The position numbers and the translations under genes are program-made. A stretch of 64,000 nt of DNA from Candidatus Scybalocola faecigallinarum (GTDB lineage: Bacteria; Bacillota; Clostridia; Lachnospirales; Lachnospiraceae): assembly GCA_018711005.1 (NCBI GenBank), contig DVIT01000044.1, positions 1-64,000 of the forward strand, given 5' to 3'. The notes beneath the pieces were generated by a model that worked only from the letters and a program-made list of their open reading frames with translations, ran no database searches and was not told the DNA's origin. The stretch's first letter is position 1, and the number at the start of each line of letters is the position of its first letter. This document shows positions 16,542 to 24,124 of the stretch, in pieces.

Positions 16542-17393
16542 TCACTGATCCTTTGGCGGAAAATCCAGGGTAATGGCCCCCAGCCGCGCACTGCGGAAGT
16601 CGTCCAGGATCAGCTTTGATGCTTTATCCGTATCCAGGGTATTGCCTTTCTGCCGGCAGTTCCTTACATCTGCGATCTGTTCGATCACATTCATTCTATC
16701 ACTATTTTCCTGAATATTGTACCTGTTTTTTAATATTCCCGGATAATTTTCCAAAAGAAGCCCTACCAGGTTCCAGGCTACCTCCCGCAGATCCAGGATA
16801 TCGTCCTTTATGGAACCGATCATGGCCAGCTTAAGGCCTACAGCCTGGTCATCGAACTTTGGCCATAAAATTCCCGGTGTATCTAAAAGCTCCACGTTCT
16901 TATTCAGGCGGATCCACTGCTTGCCCTTGGTTACGCCCGGCTTATTTCCGGTCTTTGTGCAGGCCTTTCCGGCGTATGTATTAATAAATGTAGATTTCCC
17001 CACATTAGGAATCCCTACCACCATAGCCCTTACCGGACGGTTAATAAGGCCGCGGCGCTTGTCCCGCTCGATTTTTTCCCGGCATGCCTCCTGGATGATC
17101 CCGGTTACTGACTTTACACCTTTTCCCGTGCGGGCGTCCAGTGCCAGCACATAAAATCCTTTAGATTTAAAATAGCTTTCCCAGGCTTTTGTACAGGCCG
17201 GATCTGCCAGATCCGCTTTATTTAAAAGGATCAGCCTGGACTTTCCTTTGGCCAGCTCATCAATATCGGGATTTTTGCTGCTTACAGGTACTCTGGCGTC
17301 CACAAGCTCTGCAACAATATCAATAAGCTTTATATCTTCCTGCATCATACGTCTGGCTTTGGTCATATGCCCGGGATACCATTGTATATTCAT
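16542..17393 (-). CDS. rbgA: Ribosome biogenesis GTPase YlqF/RbgA
   Basis: This 283-residue protein is a circularly permuted GTPase: the G4 motif NKADL comes first (about 58-62), then G1 GIPNVGKSTFIN and G3 DTPG. The N-terminal WYPGHMTKARR is the family signature. It is needed for late 50S assembly, including incorporation of L16. It starts 3 bases after the signal-peptidase-like gene, whose end supplies its AAGG site, so the two are co-translated. Its place near rplS is conserved in Bacillota. Confidence 0.97.
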   Translation of the reverse strand: MNIQWYPGHMTKARRMMQEDIKLIDIVAELVDARVPVSSKNPDIDELAKGKSRLILLNKADLADPACTKAWESYFKSKGFYVLALDARTGKGVKSVTGIIQEACREKIERDKRRGLINRPVRAMVVGIPNVGKSTFINTYAGKACTKTGNKPGVTKGKQWIRLNKNVELLDTPGILWPKFDDQAVGLKLAMIGSIKDDILDLREVAWNLVGLLLENYPGILKNRYNIQENSDRMNVIEQIADVRNCRQKGNTLDTDKASKLILDDFRSARLGAITLDFPPKDQ

Positions 17394-17396
17394 TCC

Positions 17397-17951
17397 TTAA
17401 CCTGCCTTTCCAACGATCTGGTCTCTGGTAACATTTCCAATAGAGGAAAACCGGCTGTCTTCACAGCTGTTATAGTTATCTCCGATCACAAAATACTCGT
17501 CTGATCCCAAAGTTATAGCTTCCTGGGCCAGTCCTGCATTTTCAATGTATTCTGTGTTATATTCAAATTCCAAAGGTTCATCATCAATATAGATCTTTCC
17601 GTCAATGATCTGCACCGTTTCTCCCGGAAGCCCTACCACTCGGCGGACATAGTACCGGGCAGCGTCATTTTGACCCATGTCAAAAACAACCACATCCATA
17701 CGTCCGGGGCTGCTGACCTTGTAGATCAGACGGTTCATCCGGACTGTTCCTCCGGACTCGATGGCCGGCGCCATAGCATCCCCATCCACAGCCACCTTCA
17801 TGCCAAACATATGTCCGGTAAAATAGCCTAAAGCAATGGCCAGGAAAAAGCCCAGGATGATCAGAGTCACCCCCAGGATCTTTCTGGGGATCTGCATGGC
17901 CTTTATACGTCTTTTCAGGCTTCTGCGTCTTTTTATAAATGTCTGAGCCAT
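17397..17951 (-). CDS. Signal-peptidase-I-like protein lacking catalytic residues
   Basis: This 184-residue protein has the signal peptidase I fold: a basic N-terminus, a membrane helix (about 26-47) and boxes B to E, including VVGLPGETVQIIDG and the GDNYNSCEDSR box. However, the nucleophile position reads VDGDAMAPAI, so Ser is Ala59, and the general base position reads YYVRRVVG, so Lys is Arg103. I checked both codons (GCT and CGC). It also ends at VGKAG, about 15 residues before the usual C-terminus. It should therefore be proteolytically inactive. Staphylococcal SpsA, an inactive paralogue next to active SpsB, is a precedent. The ATG at 17951 follows AGGAG. It lies between rplS and rbgA. 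Confidence 0.88.
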   Translation of the reverse strand: MAQTFIKRRRSLKRRIKAMQIPRKILGVTLIILGFFLAIALGYFTGHMFGMKVAVDGDAMAPAIESGGTVRMNRLIYKVSSPGRMDVVVFDMGQNDAARYYVRRVVGLPGETVQIIDGKIYIDDEPLEFEYNTEYIENAGLAQEAITLGSDEYFVIGDNYNSCEDSRFSSIGNVTRDQIVGKAG

Positions 17952-18015
17952 GGATATTCTCCTGTCTTTGGAAGCAGTCCAATCCACTGTACTGCTGCTG
18001 TCTTTGTTCCTTATA

Positions 18016-18052
18016 GAAAAAATGGGACAATATACTTAATGTACCTGTCCCA
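18016..18052 (-). terminator. Intrinsic terminator after rplS
   Basis: On the reverse strand TGGGACA (18052-18046) pairs with TGTCCCA (18029-18023) and is followed by TTTTTTC. It separates rplS from the downstream signal-peptidase-like gene and probably lets only part of the transcripts continue. Confidence 0.75.
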
Positions 18053-18062
18053 ATTTTCACAA

Positions 18063-18410
18063 TTATTTAACTAATTCTTTTACTTTAGCAGCCTTACCTA
18101 CTCTGTCTCTTAAGTAGAATAATTTAGCACGGCGAACCTTACCTTTTCTCACAACTTCGATCTTTTCCACTGTCGGGGAATGAAGCGGCCATGTTTTTTC
18201 CACGCCTACGCCGTTGGAGAACTTTCTTACAGTAAAGGTTTCACGGTTGGAGCCATTCTGTCTTTTCAGTACAGTACCCTCAAAAACCTGTGTTCTTTCT
18301 CTGTTGCCTTCCTTTACTTTTGCGTATACTTTAACAGTATCACCTACGCAAAATTCAGGGATTTCTGCTTTCATCTGAGCAGCTTCAATATTTCTGATAA
18401 TGTCGTTCAT
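18063..18410 (-). CDS. rplS: 50S ribosomal protein L19
   Basis: This 115-residue ribosomal protein sits at the 30S-50S interface. The signatures [19 protein letters not shown] (24-42), [10 protein letters not shown] and the C-terminal [19 protein letters not shown] are all typical. AAGGAGG lies just upstream of the ATG. It is the first gene after the promoter at 18493-18521 and is separated from the trmD operon, unlike in Bacillus where rplS follows trmD. Confidence 0.98.
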   Translation of the reverse strand: MNDIIRNIEAAQMKAEIPEFCVGDTVKVYAKVKEGNRERTQVFEGTVLKRQNGSNRETFTVRKFSNGVGVEKTWPLHSPTVEKIEVVRKGKVRRAKLFYLRDRVGKAAKVKELVK

Positions 18411-18492
18411 CTTAAGTGAACCTCCTTGATAATATTAGATGTTCTTAATACATAAAACGTAACAGAGGACCATCCCAGTCTCACATCGATAT

Positions 18493-18521
18493 ACTTTACC
18501 ACAACTTCCATAAAAAAGCAA
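18493..18521 (-). promoter_or_regulatory. Probable rplS promoter
   Basis: Reverse strand TTGCTT (18521-18516), 17 bases, TAAAGT (18498-18493). Transcription would give a leader of about 75 bases before rplS. An L19 autoregulatory leader is known in some Bacillota, but I cannot confirm one here by eye. Confidence 0.6.
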
Positions 18522-18616
18522 GTACATTTTTTATTTTGTGGGTATTTTGCGGGGATATAGGAACTGCCTTTTGCTCTCCTGAATCACTTTCGTCAGACCC
18601 AGCCAAACTGTGTTAT

Positions 18617-18661
18617 AAATTTTTAAACATATGTAGATGATCTACATATGTTTAAAAATTT
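18617..18661. terminator. Perfect 21-bp palindrome downstream of larE
   Basis: The arms 18617-18637 and 18641-18661 are exact reverse complements with a 3-base loop (TGA). The stem is AT-rich with U-rich ends in both directions, so it could terminate larE transcripts. Its perfection is more than a terminator needs. CCAAAC (18603-18608) and GTTTGG (18667-18672) extend the symmetry outside. Confidence 0.55.
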
Positions 18662-18663
18662 CT

Positions 18664-18713
18664 CACGTTTGGACTTGCCGACGGAATTGCTTTTAGCTCT
18701 GCAGGCAAACATT
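18664..18713. repeat. Dispersed intergenic repeat, copy A
   Basis: This ~50-base element is about 80% identical to 34291-34341, sharing the core GAATTGCTTTT(T)AGCTCTGC. In reverse orientation the ends pair (GTTTG with CAAAC) around the conserved core. It begins a few bases past the larE stop. Both copies lie between a leftward gene end and a leftward promoter. Confidence 0.65.
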
Positions 18714-18717
18714 ACAC

Positions 18718-19539
18718 TCAGTCCCCTATACCAACATCCATGCTTCCGGAACGAAAGCCTTCCAGATCCAGGGTCACATAATCATAACCCAGGGCACGGA
18801 TCTTTTGGGAAATTTCCCGGCGCAGCCGCAGCGCTTCCGGCATATCCGAACCGTCCACCTCGATGCGGGCAATATTTTTATGGACTCTCAGGCGCACATT
18901 ATGGAAGCCGTAATTTCTTAATATCTGCTCTCCCTTTTCCACAGCTTTCAGATCTTCTATATTCAGATGGGTGCCATAGGGAAAGCGGGTAGCCAAACAT
19001 GGCGACGAAGGTCTTTGTGCCACAGAAATCCCATATTCTGAAGCCATGCGCCGCACCTGTTCCTTTGAAAGCCCTGCGTCAGCCAAAGGACTTTGGATCC
19101 CCAGCTCCTTAATAGCCCGGATCCCCGGGCGGTATACATGAAGGTCATCTTCATTCGTGCCCTCTAAAACCGTGGTAATCCCTTTTTGGGCCGCAAAGTC
19201 CAGCAGTCCGGTAAAAAGATATTTTTTGCACACATAACAGCGTTCCAGGGCGTTTTCCCGGATCTGGGGCACCGACAGTTCATCCATATGGATCGTATCA
19301 AAAACCGCGCCGGCCTCTGCGGCAACAGCTCTGGCAATGTCATAATCTCTGGAGGGTGACAGCACCGAGCAGATCATTACCCCGTAAACTTTTGTGTTGT
19401 ACTTTTTCCCGGCTACGCAGCACAAGTAAAGCAAAAGGCTGCTGTCCACACCGCCGGAAAAAGCGACCACGGTATCCTGATGCATGGTTTTATCAATGAA
19501 AGACAGTAACTGGCTCTTTTTTTCCTCGTATGTTTTCAC
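18718..19539 (-). CDS. larE: Nickel-pincer cofactor sulfur-insertion enzyme
   Basis: This 273-residue PP-loop ATPase has the motif FSGGVDSSLLLYL near the N-terminus and the CYVCKKYLF segment in the middle. LarE adenylates the carboxylated pyridinium made by LarB and donates sulfur, in many species sacrificing a cysteine. I chose the GTG at 19539 because AAAAGGAGAG lies six bases upstream; the longer ATG frame would overlap larC. It follows larC by 14 bases and is the last gene of the lar operon. The region RPSSPCLATRFPYG is typical of the family. Confidence 0.93.
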   Translation of the reverse strand: MKTYEEKKSQLLSFIDKTMHQDTVVAFSGGVDSSLLLYLCCVAGKKYNTKVYGVMICSVLSPSRDYDIARAVAAEAGAVFDTIHMDELSVPQIRENALERCYVCKKYLFTGLLDFAAQKGITTVLEGTNEDDLHVYRPGIRAIKELGIQSPLADAGLSKEQVRRMASEYGISVAQRPSSPCLATRFPYGTHLNIEDLKAVEKGEQILRNYGFHNVRLRVHKNIARIEVDGSDMPEALRLRREISQKIRALGYDYVTLDLEGFRSGSMDVGIGD

Positions 19540-19553
19540 TGTGATCTCTCCTT

Positions 19554-20792
19554 TTAGCGGCATGCTTCCATAATGCAGGCATACATTTGGCTGTAGGACA
19601 TATGATGTTGGCGGCAAAGGGCCGTCACGCTTTCATATTCCGGATAAAACCGCTGCTGTCCGTTAAGTTCACATACTTTTACCATAGCTTCCCCAAAAGG
19701 CGTCTGAACATTTTTTACCAACCGGGGAAGGATTGTCCGCTCCACAGGAATTTTTCGGATACCGATGGTAGTTGTATTTTCAAAAATGATCTGTTCCATA
19801 GTCTCCACAGCTTCTGGCGTGCAGATCACGCACAGCTCATAGGCCGGACGATTTTTCTTCATATATACCGGCATAAAATGTACATCTCTGGCGCCGGCTT
19901 CAAAAAGCAGCTCTGAAACAAATCCAAGTGTCTCGCCGGAGCAATCGTCAATATCCGTTTCCAGCTTGTAAATACAATCCTGTTTGTCCTCCGGCGTCCC
20001 GATCAGCATGGCTCTCAGCAGGCTGGGACGTTCATAATGGCGCTTTCCTGCACCAAGACCGATCTTCTTTATATAGAAGGTTTCCGGAAGCTTTGTGGAT
20101 GTAAAAATTGCTGCTGCAATGGCTGCTCCTGTAGGAGTAACAAACTCACCCGCCACATCCATAATATGAAGCGGCAGCTGACAGTCGCTGACAATATTCG
20201 CTACAGCCGGTACAGGAACCGGCAGGATACCGTGCTGACAGCGCACAGTTCCTGTCCCTTCATTAAGCTTTGGCAGAACAACCTCTGTAATCCCCAGGTT
20301 ATCAAAACACACGGCAAAGGCAACAATATCCACAATAGAGTCTACAGCGCCCACTTCGTGGAAATGCACCTGATCCGCAGGTACGCCGTGAGCCTTTGCT
20401 TCGGCCTGGCCGATGATCTGAAAGATTTTAACGGCCAGAGCCTTTGCGCCATCTGTCATTTCCCCCTGACGGATGATTTCCATAATCTCTTTCAGCCCCC
20501 GGTGCTCATGATGGTGGTGATGGTGGCCGTGGTCGTGATGGTGGTCGTGGCCGTGAAGATATTCCATGTCATGATCATGGTTTTCGTGGGCCTTATCCAG
20601 GATCACGTTAAAATCGCAGGCATCCAGCCCGGATTTCACAACGCGGCTGATCTTTACCTCATATCCGGAAACCGGAAGGCTTTTAAGGGCCTGTCTTAAT
20701 ACGTTTTCATCGGCGCCAAGATCCAGCAGGGCTGCCACTGCCATGTCCCCGCTAATGCCGGACGGACAATCTAAATATAATTGATTACTCAT
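19554..20792 (-). CDS. larC: Nickel insertion protein (nickel-pincer cofactor cyclometallase)
   Basis: This 412-residue protein inserts nickel into the pincer precursor using CTP. Motifs are DCPSGISGDM at the N-terminus, FHEVGAVDSIVDIV and NEGTGTV in the middle, and ETDIDDCSGETLG in the C-terminal half. Residues 69-97 are a histidine-rich metal-binding stretch with more than a dozen His. In Lactiplantibacillus plantarum the protein is made from two frames by programmed frameshifting; here one uninterrupted frame covers both halves. The start overlaps the end of larB by 8 bases. Confidence 0.95.
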   Translation of the reverse strand: MSNQLYLDCPSGISGDMAVAALLDLGADENVLRQALKSLPVSGYEVKISRVVKSGLDACDFNVILDKAHENHDHDMEYLHGHDHHHDHGHHHHHHEHRGLKEIMEIIRQGEMTDGAKALAVKIFQIIGQAEAKAHGVPADQVHFHEVGAVDSIVDIVAFAVCFDNLGITEVVLPKLNEGTGTVRCQHGILPVPVPAVANIVSDCQLPLHIMDVAGEFVTPTGAAIAAAIFTSTKLPETFYIKKIGLGAGKRHYERPSLLRAMLIGTPEDKQDCIYKLETDIDDCSGETLGFVSELLFEAGARDVHFMPVYMKKNRPAYELCVICTPEAVETMEQIIFENTTTIGIRKIPVERTILPRLVKNVQTPFGEAMVKVCELNGQQRFYPEYESVTALCRQHHMSYSQMYACIMEACR

Positions 20793-21534
20793 GATTTCTT
20801 ACCCCCATTCGGTTGATCTGTGTTGCAATATAGCCTGCGCCATAGCCGTTATCAATGTTGACCACGGCAATGCCGTTGGAGCAGGAATTGATCATAGTCA
20901 AAAGCGCAGAAAGACCGTGCATATTGGCGCCATAGCCCACGGATGTAGGCACAGCGATCACCGGCTTATCTACAAGACCGCCGATAACGCTGGCCAGCGC
21001 CCCTTCCATGCCGGCAACAGCCACAATACAGTTGGCACTTTGGATCTCGTCTACCTTTGCCAGAAGACGGTGGATCCCTGCAACGCCTACATCGTAAATA
21101 CGTTCCACATAGCTGCCGAAATATTCTGCGGTCTGGGCCGCTTCTTCGGCAACGGGAATATCTGCTGTTCCTGCCGTACATACGGCAATACAGCCGACTT
21201 TTTCTTTTGGCTTTTCAATTTTAATGATCCGTGAAACAGGGTCATAAACGGTCTGTGGAAACTTTTCACGAATCAGTGCATACTGCTCTTTGGAGGCCCG
21301 CGTTCCAAAAACCTCTCCGTCTCTTTCGTAAAGTCTTGCAAAAATATTTAGCAAATGCTCGTCTGCCTTTCCGCTGCAAAAGATCACTTCTGAAAATCCG
21401 GAGCGGATCTTCCGGTGCATATCCAGCTTGGCATATTCCATTTCCTCAAAGGGCTGGCGTTTAAAAAAGCGCTCCGCCTCCTCTACAGAAATCTCACCGC
21501 TTTTTACTTTTTCCAGTATTTCATGCGTTTCCAT
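20785..21534 (-). CDS. larB: Nickel-pincer cofactor biosynthesis carboxylase/hydrolase
   Basis: This 249-residue protein has a C-terminal half related to PurE (AIR carboxylase): VAEEAAQTAEYFG, GVAGIHRLLAK, AVAGMEGALASVIGGLVDKPVIAVPTSVGYG. LarB carboxylates nicotinic acid adenine dinucleotide and cleaves its phosphoanhydride, the first step toward the cofactor. The N-terminal VKSGEISVEEAERFFKR is typical. It overlaps both DUF3842 upstream and larC downstream. The lactate racemase gene larA is not in this window, so the client enzyme is elsewhere. Confidence 0.95.
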   Translation of the reverse strand: METHEILEKVKSGEISVEEAERFFKRQPFEEMEYAKLDMHRKIRSGFSEVIFCSGKADEHLLNIFARLYERDGEVFGTRASKEQYALIREKFPQTVYDPVSRIIKIEKPKEKVGCIAVCTAGTADIPVAEEAAQTAEYFGSYVERIYDVGVAGIHRLLAKVDEIQSANCIVAVAGMEGALASVIGGLVDKPVIAVPTSVGYGANMHGLSALLTMINSCSNGIAVVNIDNGYGAGYIATQINRMGVRNHE

Positions 21535-21958
21535 CCTGCTGCCTCCTTGCTAACTCTGATTCATCAATATAGCGGATCACATCATCGATCAGCTCATTTA
21601 ATGTATAATCCCCCACACCGGCCACCCGAAAGCTGCATGTGTGGACAGGAATCAGTATCTTTTCAGCCTTGCTCTGAGCCACCAAAGTAGCCATCTGAGG
21701 CGTAACCTCCCCTAAAAGAGCGTCTGCCGCCAATATACCTATAGGGCCTACAATATAATCCGCATCCTTTACATTAACACGCACCGGATTTTCTCCAGTG
21801 GCGCCGCCATCCGCCCCCGCCTTAATCATGGCGGCGGTTGCTGTACTGTTCGTCCCTACAGCGATCACCGTTCCCTGTAAAGTCCTTGTTTTTTTCCATC
21901 GGGTAATAAACTGGCTTCCCATACGGCCGCCCTGCCCGTCAATAACTACAATCTTCAT
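21521..21958 (-). CDS. DUF3842 family protein
   Basis: This 145-residue protein begins KIVVIDGQGGRMGSQ (2-16), which resembles a dinucleotide- or nucleotide-binding loop, followed by IAVGTNSTATAAMIKAGAD and IVGPIGILAADALLGEVTP. It fits the DUF3842 family of Clostridia, function unknown. The ATG at 21958 has GAGGA nine bases upstream. Its end overlaps the larB start by 14 bases, making it the first gene of the lar operon. That coupling suggests a role in nickel-pincer cofactor synthesis or in its control, but nothing in the residues proves it. Confidence 0.85.
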   Translation of the reverse strand: MKIVVIDGQGGRMGSQFITRWKKTRTLQGTVIAVGTNSTATAAMIKAGADGGATGENPVRVNVKDADYIVGPIGILAADALLGEVTPQMATLVAQSKAEKILIPVHTCSFRVAGVGDYTLNELIDDVIRYIDESELARRQQDGNA

Positions 21959-21995
21959 CCTGCACATTCCTCATCCATAGGCTTTTCTATACTTA

Positions 21996-22066
21996 ATTAT
22001 ACAACGTTTACTATACAACTTCGACTACATCGTTTACTATACAACTTCGACGATACACTAAGTCAA
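21996..22066 (-). promoter_or_regulatory. lar operon promoter region
   Basis: On the reverse strand TTGACT (22066-22061) stands 17 bases from TGTATA (22043-22038), and a second TATAAT lies at 22001-21996. The two 21-bp direct repeats at 22005-22025 and 22031-22051 cover this region, so a repeat-binding regulator would compete with or recruit RNA polymerase. Which -10 is used cannot be settled by eye. Confidence 0.5.
22005..22051. repeat. Two 21-bp direct repeats at the lar promoter
   Basis: 22005-22025 and 22031-22051 are identical (CGTTTACTATACAACTTCG plus AC), with a period of 26 bases, about 2.5 helical turns. Two copies only, so not a CRISPR array. A tandem operator is the natural reading. 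Confidence 0.8.
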
Positions 22067-22068
22067 GT

Positions 22069-22110
22069 AAAAAAAGCCACAAAGACCCCTCCTAAGAGCG
22101 CAAAGGCTTT
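22069..22110 (-). terminator. Terminator after trmD
   Basis: AAAGCC and GGCTTT pair on the reverse strand (22110-22105 with 22078-22073), followed by a run of seven U. The loop is long. It would end the ylxM-ffh-rpsP-khpA-rimM-trmD transcript a few bases before the lar promoter. Confidence 0.55.
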
Positions 22111-22169
22111 GACCTTTGGCACTTAAGATATGCTTTCCTTGGGAAAGCCGGTATCTTTATGGCTTTGCA

Positions 22170-22925
22170 TCATAATTTCCCGCTGCTTTCAGAGTCATAT
22201 CCGAAAGAGCGTTTTAAAAATTCCAGGTCCTTTTTGTCCAGCGGCGCATGCTCCAGCAGTTCCGGCCGCCGCTGCCATGTACGCTCCAGAGATTTTTCCC
22301 GCCGCCATCGCCGGATGTTGGCGTGGTGTCCGGATAAAAGCACCTGGGGCACCTTTCTTCCGTGAAATTCTTCCGGCCGCGTATACTGGGGATACTCTAA
22401 AAGCCCGTCCTGAAAGGACTCATCCTGGGCTGACGTATCGTTGCTCAGCACGCCGGGAACAAGCCTGGAAATAGCATCGATCATGACCATAGCCGGCAGT
22501 TCGCCGCCGGTAAGCACATAGTCTCCAATGGAAAGATGATCGGTGACGATTTCTTCCAGCACCCGCTCATCTACGCCTTCATAATGACCGCAGAGAAAAA
22601 TAAGATTTTCCTCTGCAGACAGCTCCCGGGCTACAGCTTGGGAAAACACACGCCCCTGAGGCGTTGTATAAATGACTCTTGGCTTTTTTTCCATATTTTT
22701 GACCAGATCGGTGTAACAGTCAAAGATCGGCCCCGGCTGCATCACCATGCCAGCGCCGCCGCCGTAGGGATAATCGTCCACATGACGGTACTTGTCCGTG
22801 GAATAGTCCCGTATATCAACAGCATTGAGGGAAATCCTGCCCTGGGCAATGGCCCGGCCGGTAATACTTGTATTCAGTCCGTCCCGGATCATATCCGGAA
22901 AAAGTGTCATCACATAGAAATTCAT
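22170..22925 (-). CDS. trmD: tRNA (guanine-N1)-methyltransferase
   Basis: This 251-residue SPOUT-class methyltransferase makes m1G37 in tRNA and so prevents frameshifting. Motifs are TLFPDM at the N-terminus, [24 protein letters not shown] and [16 protein letters not shown], which form the knotted SAM site. Its ATG overlaps the rimM stop as ATGA, which fixes the start at 22925. It is the last gene of its operon. In many Bacillota rplS follows; here it does not. Confidence 0.97.
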   Translation of the reverse strand: MNFYVMTLFPDMIRDGLNTSITGRAIAQGRISLNAVDIRDYSTDKYRHVDDYPYGGGAGMVMQPGPIFDCYTDLVKNMEKKPRVIYTTPQGRVFSQAVARELSAEENLIFLCGHYEGVDERVLEEIVTDHLSIGDYVLTGGELPAMVMIDAISRLVPGVLSNDTSAQDESFQDGLLEYPQYTRPEEFHGRKVPQVLLSGHHANIRRWRREKSLERTWQRRPELLEHAPLDKKDLEFLKRSFGYDSESSGKL

Positions 22926-23434
22926 AGATCCAAAAGTCCCTTCATAATGTGTACAGTCACTGTCCCTGCCTCCAGATCTACATCCAGGATGCACTGAGGA
23001 ATGGATGGGAACAAATATTCCTTACCGTCGTCACCGTCAATCACATAAACATCATTGGCCGCGGTCTGCATAATATCCCGGACCTTTCCAAAATGACTGC
23101 CCTGGTCTGTGATCACCTCAAGGCCAATAAGATCTCCGATGAAATTTTCATTTTCCTCCAGGTCAACGGCATTTTCCCGGGTCACTAAAAGATCCTTGCC
23201 CCGGTACTTTTCAATATCATTAATATTATTATAGCCTTTAAATTTTAAAATAGCAAATTGTTTAAAAAACTTAACGCTCTCCACTTCCAGCTCCAGCTTT
23301 TCACGGCCGGTATCCAAAATACAGTGCTTCAGCTTCTTAAACCGGTTTATGTCATCTGTAGTGGGAAATACCTTTACCTCCCCGCGGATTCCGTGGGTGG
23401 AGGCAATGGTTCCTACTCTCAGCAAATCAATCAT
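22922..23434 (-). CDS. rimM: 16S rRNA processing protein RimM
   Basis: This 170-residue protein helps mature the 30S head. It has the N-terminal [18 protein letters not shown] segment and a C-terminal PRC-barrel domain ([11 protein letters not shown] ... [15 protein letters not shown]). The ATG at 23434 is placed by AAGGAG six bases upstream. A strong terminator lies between khpA and this gene, so its expression may be lower than that of the ribosomal genes before it. Confidence 0.95.
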   Translation of the reverse strand: MIDLLRVGTIASTHGIRGEVKVFPTTDDINRFKKLKHCILDTGREKLELEVESVKFFKQFAILKFKGYNNINDIEKYRGKDLLVTRENAVDLEENENFIGDLIGLEVITDQGSHFGKVRDIMQTAANDVYVIDGDDGKEYLFPSIPQCILDVDLEAGTVTVHIMKGLLDL

Positions 23435-23453
23435 AATATACTCCTTATTACAC

Positions 23454-23483
23454 AAAAACCCTAAAAGTCCAAGACTTTTAGGG
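23454..23483 (-). terminator. Terminator inside the operon, between khpA and rimM
   Basis: 23473-23483 and 23459-23469 form a perfect 11-bp stem with a 3-base loop, followed on the reverse strand by TTTTTG. It is as strong as an end-of-operon terminator but lies only about 20 bases before the rimM ribosome binding site. Confidence 0.85.
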
Positions 23484-23529
23484 TCCTTCACTTACTGTAT
23501 GATACGGCAGCTGCTGAGGATACTCACAG

Positions 23530-23757
23530 TTACATAATATCTACAATAACTTTCTTATCATCTTTGGATGCGGCAGACTTTACAACAGTGCGGATTGCTT
23601 TGGCAATACGTCCCTGTTTTCCAATCACCTTACCCATATCTTCCTGAGCCACGGAAAGTTCAAGAATAACAGATTTTTCGTCCTGCTTTTCTGTAACGCG
23701 GACCTCATCCGGATGATCTACCAGTGCCTTGGCGATAACCTCGACCAATTCCTTCAT
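23530..23757 (-). CDS. khpA: KH-domain RNA-binding protein
   Basis: This 75-residue protein is a single KH domain with the GKQG loop in KVIGKQGRIAKAIRT (39-53). KhpA pairs with KhpB in several Gram-positives to bind small RNAs and control cell elongation and division. It lies between rpsP (20-base gap) and rimM, the standard order in Bacillota. The ribosome binding site is AGGTG with close spacing. Length is normal. Confidence 0.95.
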   Translation of the reverse strand: MKELVEVIAKALVDHPDEVRVTEKQDEKSVILELSVAQEDMGKVIGKQGRIAKAIRTVVKSAASKDDKKVIVDIM

Positions 23758-23777
23758 AAGAACACCTCCACAGACAC

Positions 23778-24023
23778 TTATTTTGTAATGCCTGCACTCT
23801 TGAATAATCTGGCTACTGTATCTGTAGGCTGAGCGCCGTTAGAAAGCCATTTCTGAGCCAGCTCACCGTTCACCTTAACTGTGCTGGGTTCTGTAGACGG
23901 ATCGTATGTTCCGATTTCTTCGATAAAACGACCATCTCTCGGGGATCTGGAATCAGCAACGATAATTCTATAGAAAGGAGCCTTTTTCTGTCCCATTCTC
24001 TTTAATCTGATCTTTACTGCCAT
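23778..24023 (-). CDS. rpsP: 30S ribosomal protein S16
   Basis: This 81-residue ribosomal protein has the signature [24 protein letters not shown] in its first third (3-26 region) and ends LFKSAGITK. It binds 16S rRNA early in 30S assembly. An AGGAGGTG site lies upstream. It follows ffh by about 100 bases that contain a small GCTCC/GGAGC hairpin. Confidence 0.98.
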   Translation of the reverse strand: MAVKIRLKRMGQKKAPFYRIIVADSRSPRDGRFIEEIGTYDPSTEPSTVKVNGELAQKWLSNGAQPTDTVARLFKSAGITK

Positions 24024-24124
24024 GTATATTCACCTCCTGCATGAATTTGTTAATAAAATCATCGGCTGCTTCAAGACTTATGCCTCTCAGCAGCATTTAT
24101 GCCGCTCCGCAAATAAGGAGCGTG

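Noticed and set aside
18411-18492. L19 leader RNA upstream of rplS
   Set aside because: Plausible by position, but I could not identify the conserved fold by eye, so it is not listed as a feature.
22005-22051. Possible CRISPR-like direct repeats
   Set aside because: Only two units, 5-base gap, no cas genes, and they lie on a promoter.
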